From NCBI GenBank assembly GCA_035627835.1, contig DASPKX010000076.1:1-15374 (forward strand): a stretch of DNA of 15,374 bases. Reading direction: 5' to 3'. Shown piece by piece: positions 14,212 to 15,374 of the stretch. Each line of letters starts with the position of its first letter. The stretch's first letter is position 1. A model generated the notes under the pieces. The model searched no databases and was not told the DNA's origin. It was given only the letters and a program-made list of their open reading frames with translations. Made by a program: the position numbers and the translations under genes. The stretch comes from DASPKX01 sp035627835 (GTDB taxonomy: Bacteria > Verrucomicrobiota > Verrucomicrobiia > Limisphaerales > SXQI01).

Positions 14212-15374
14212 ATCACAGCCAGCTCCTCATGAGGTTGTTTTGCACTCTGCATTTCCGTCACCGCCTCCGCAAATGTTGTCACCACTTGATCAGCGCCGGA
14301 TTCCCGCACCCGGCGGATGGCATCTGTATTTCCATCGGCAAACCCCCAGAGGCCAACAACAATGCGCTCGCTCCGGAATTTTGCGCGGAGCTTCAAGCAA
14401 AGATACCGCGCGTGCAAAACTGTGGAGGGCGACACCACTGAAATGCAAATCACATCGGTCCCAGCGGGCTCAACGAGCTTAACCAGCTCGTCCGCCTCGA
14501 GCTTGGCTGAAGCAGTCTCCACCTCAATGTTCTCCTGCCTCAACAATTGCGCTAACATCGTGGCCGCGAGTTCGTCCCGGCTTGCTCTCGCGGGCACACA
14601 AAACACGCTTAAAGGCTTCTCGTTCTTCGCGACCTGCGTGCTGGTCGTTTTCTCCGCGTTCCGGGCGATCTGCGCGCGCGTTCCCACATCCTGGATAAGG
14701 TCCGTCAGGCTCTGCTCAACCATCATCCTTTGTTCCTCGTCCAGCAGCTCCATCCGGTAATCCATTTCCATTCGCGTGATTACAGGCACAAACACCGCGT
14801 CGTACAGCGCCGTCATCGAATTGGCCTTTAAGTAAGCTTCCGCCAGCTCACTCTCATCCTGATCTCCCACCGTGAGCAGCCGGTAATAACAATCCTCCGC
14901 CGGCGTCAGCGCTTCCTCATCGCTCAGCAACACGCCTAGAAATGACAGCCTCGGGATGTGGCGCCCCATCACTACCAGGCAAACCGTCAGCGGCGTCGCC
15001 AGCATTAGCCCAACCGGCCCCCACAACGCCGTCCAAAACAACGCTGCGAATATCAGCGCCACCGGCGTTACCCCGGTGCTCGACCCGTACAGCCATGGCT
15101 CAAAATATTGTTGCTCACCAACTCCAGCGCCACGAACAGGCTTACTGTCAGCAACGGCATCTTCCACCCGGGCGAGACCGTCAGCGACAACGCAATCGGC
15201 AGGATGGCTCCAATCCACGGCCCCACATAAGGAATAAACCGCAGCGCTGTCGCAAACGCTCCCCACAACATCGCGTTCGGCACCCCGATCAGGTGCAGCC
15301 CAATCGCCACGCATACCCCGTACGAAACATTCACCACCAACTGCATCAGGAGGTACCGAGCCACACGGCTCCCT
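14208..15374 (-). pseudogene. AI-2E family transporter, frameshifted and cut by the window edge
   Basis: An AI-2E family permease (PF01594), a superfamily of multi-span transporters not limited to autoinducer-2. It enters from the right edge in one frame (ARYLLMQLVVNVSYG, IGVPNAMLWGAF, LRFIPYVGPWIGA, LELVSNNI), which then meets a stop at 15068-15070. The family sequence continues in the next frame: EPWLYGSSTGVTPVALIF, WGPVGLMLATPLTVCLVV, GRHIPRLSFLGVLLSDEEAL. One extra base in the A-run at 15102-15105 would join SNN to EPWLYGSSTG exactly as in relatives. After the membrane part come a helical linker and a C-terminal Rossmann/B12-binding-like cytoplasmic domain (LSVFCVPARASRDELAATML, VICISVVSPS, RIVVGLWG), usual in the long form of this family, so the downstream frame is well preserved. 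This points to a recent mutation or a sequencing error. It overlaps the next gene by 4 bases. Confidence 0.85.

Noticed and set aside
1..15374. CRISPR array, insertion sequence, phage or defence system
   Set aside because: I saw no regularly spaced repeats, transposase or integrase motifs, target-site duplications or known defence domains on either strand.

Overview
The window looks like a chromosomal stretch from a Verrucomicrobiota-type bacterium, possibly of the Pedosphaera/Limisphaerales kind; this is inferred from gene families, since no rRNA is present. The clues are a secreted DUF1549/DUF1553 cytochrome-like protein, a secreted PQQ-type sugar dehydrogenase with a CCHQGG motif, a sugar isomerase carrying a signal peptide, and a very large secreted protein ending in DCNGNG-type calcium-binding repeats of the style common in Planctomycetota and Verrucomicrobiota. 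GC content is fairly high, and several starts are GTG or lack a clear Shine-Dalgarno sequence.

Layout, left to right. The last 32 codons of an unidentified + strand gene end 3 bp from the stop of a - strand sugar phosphate isomerase/epimerase (103-963), whose intrinsic terminator lies inside that other gene. A small single-span membrane protein (1053-1520, +) is divergent from the isomerase. It meets an HD-domain phosphohydrolase (1517-2371, -) tail to tail, with overlapping stop codons. Upstream of the HD gene and probably co-transcribed with it is an uncharacterised 182-residue protein (2423-2971, -). Divergent from that pair is the secreted PQQ-dependent sugar dehydrogenase (3154-4635, +). 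It faces the DUF1549/DUF1553 protein (4676-6904, -) across a 40-bp gap that holds a strong hairpin.

A complete tRNA-Cys(GCA) with encoded CCA (7028-7102, +) follows, and then a 2093-residue exported protein (7279-13560, +). The large protein has carboxypeptidase-regulatory/Ig-like beta modules, a long unrecognised middle, a propeller-like section and calcium-binding repeats. After a 369-bp gap with no gene come two - strand genes that overlap by 4 bases: a 93-residue secreted protein that is essentially one collagen-binding-like (PF12904-type) domain, and an AI-2E family transporter that runs off the right edge. The transporter is interrupted by a single-base frameshift near 15102-15105.

Taken together, the exported genes (isomerase, sugar dehydrogenase, DUF1549/1553 protein, giant multidomain protein, small binding domain) suggest periplasmic or surface carbohydrate handling and adhesion, but they are not one operon. 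I see no clear defence, CRISPR, mobile-element or biosynthetic cluster. The best leads for new biology are the unrecognised middle of the giant protein, the stand-alone secreted domain coupled to the transporter, and the transporter frameshift.
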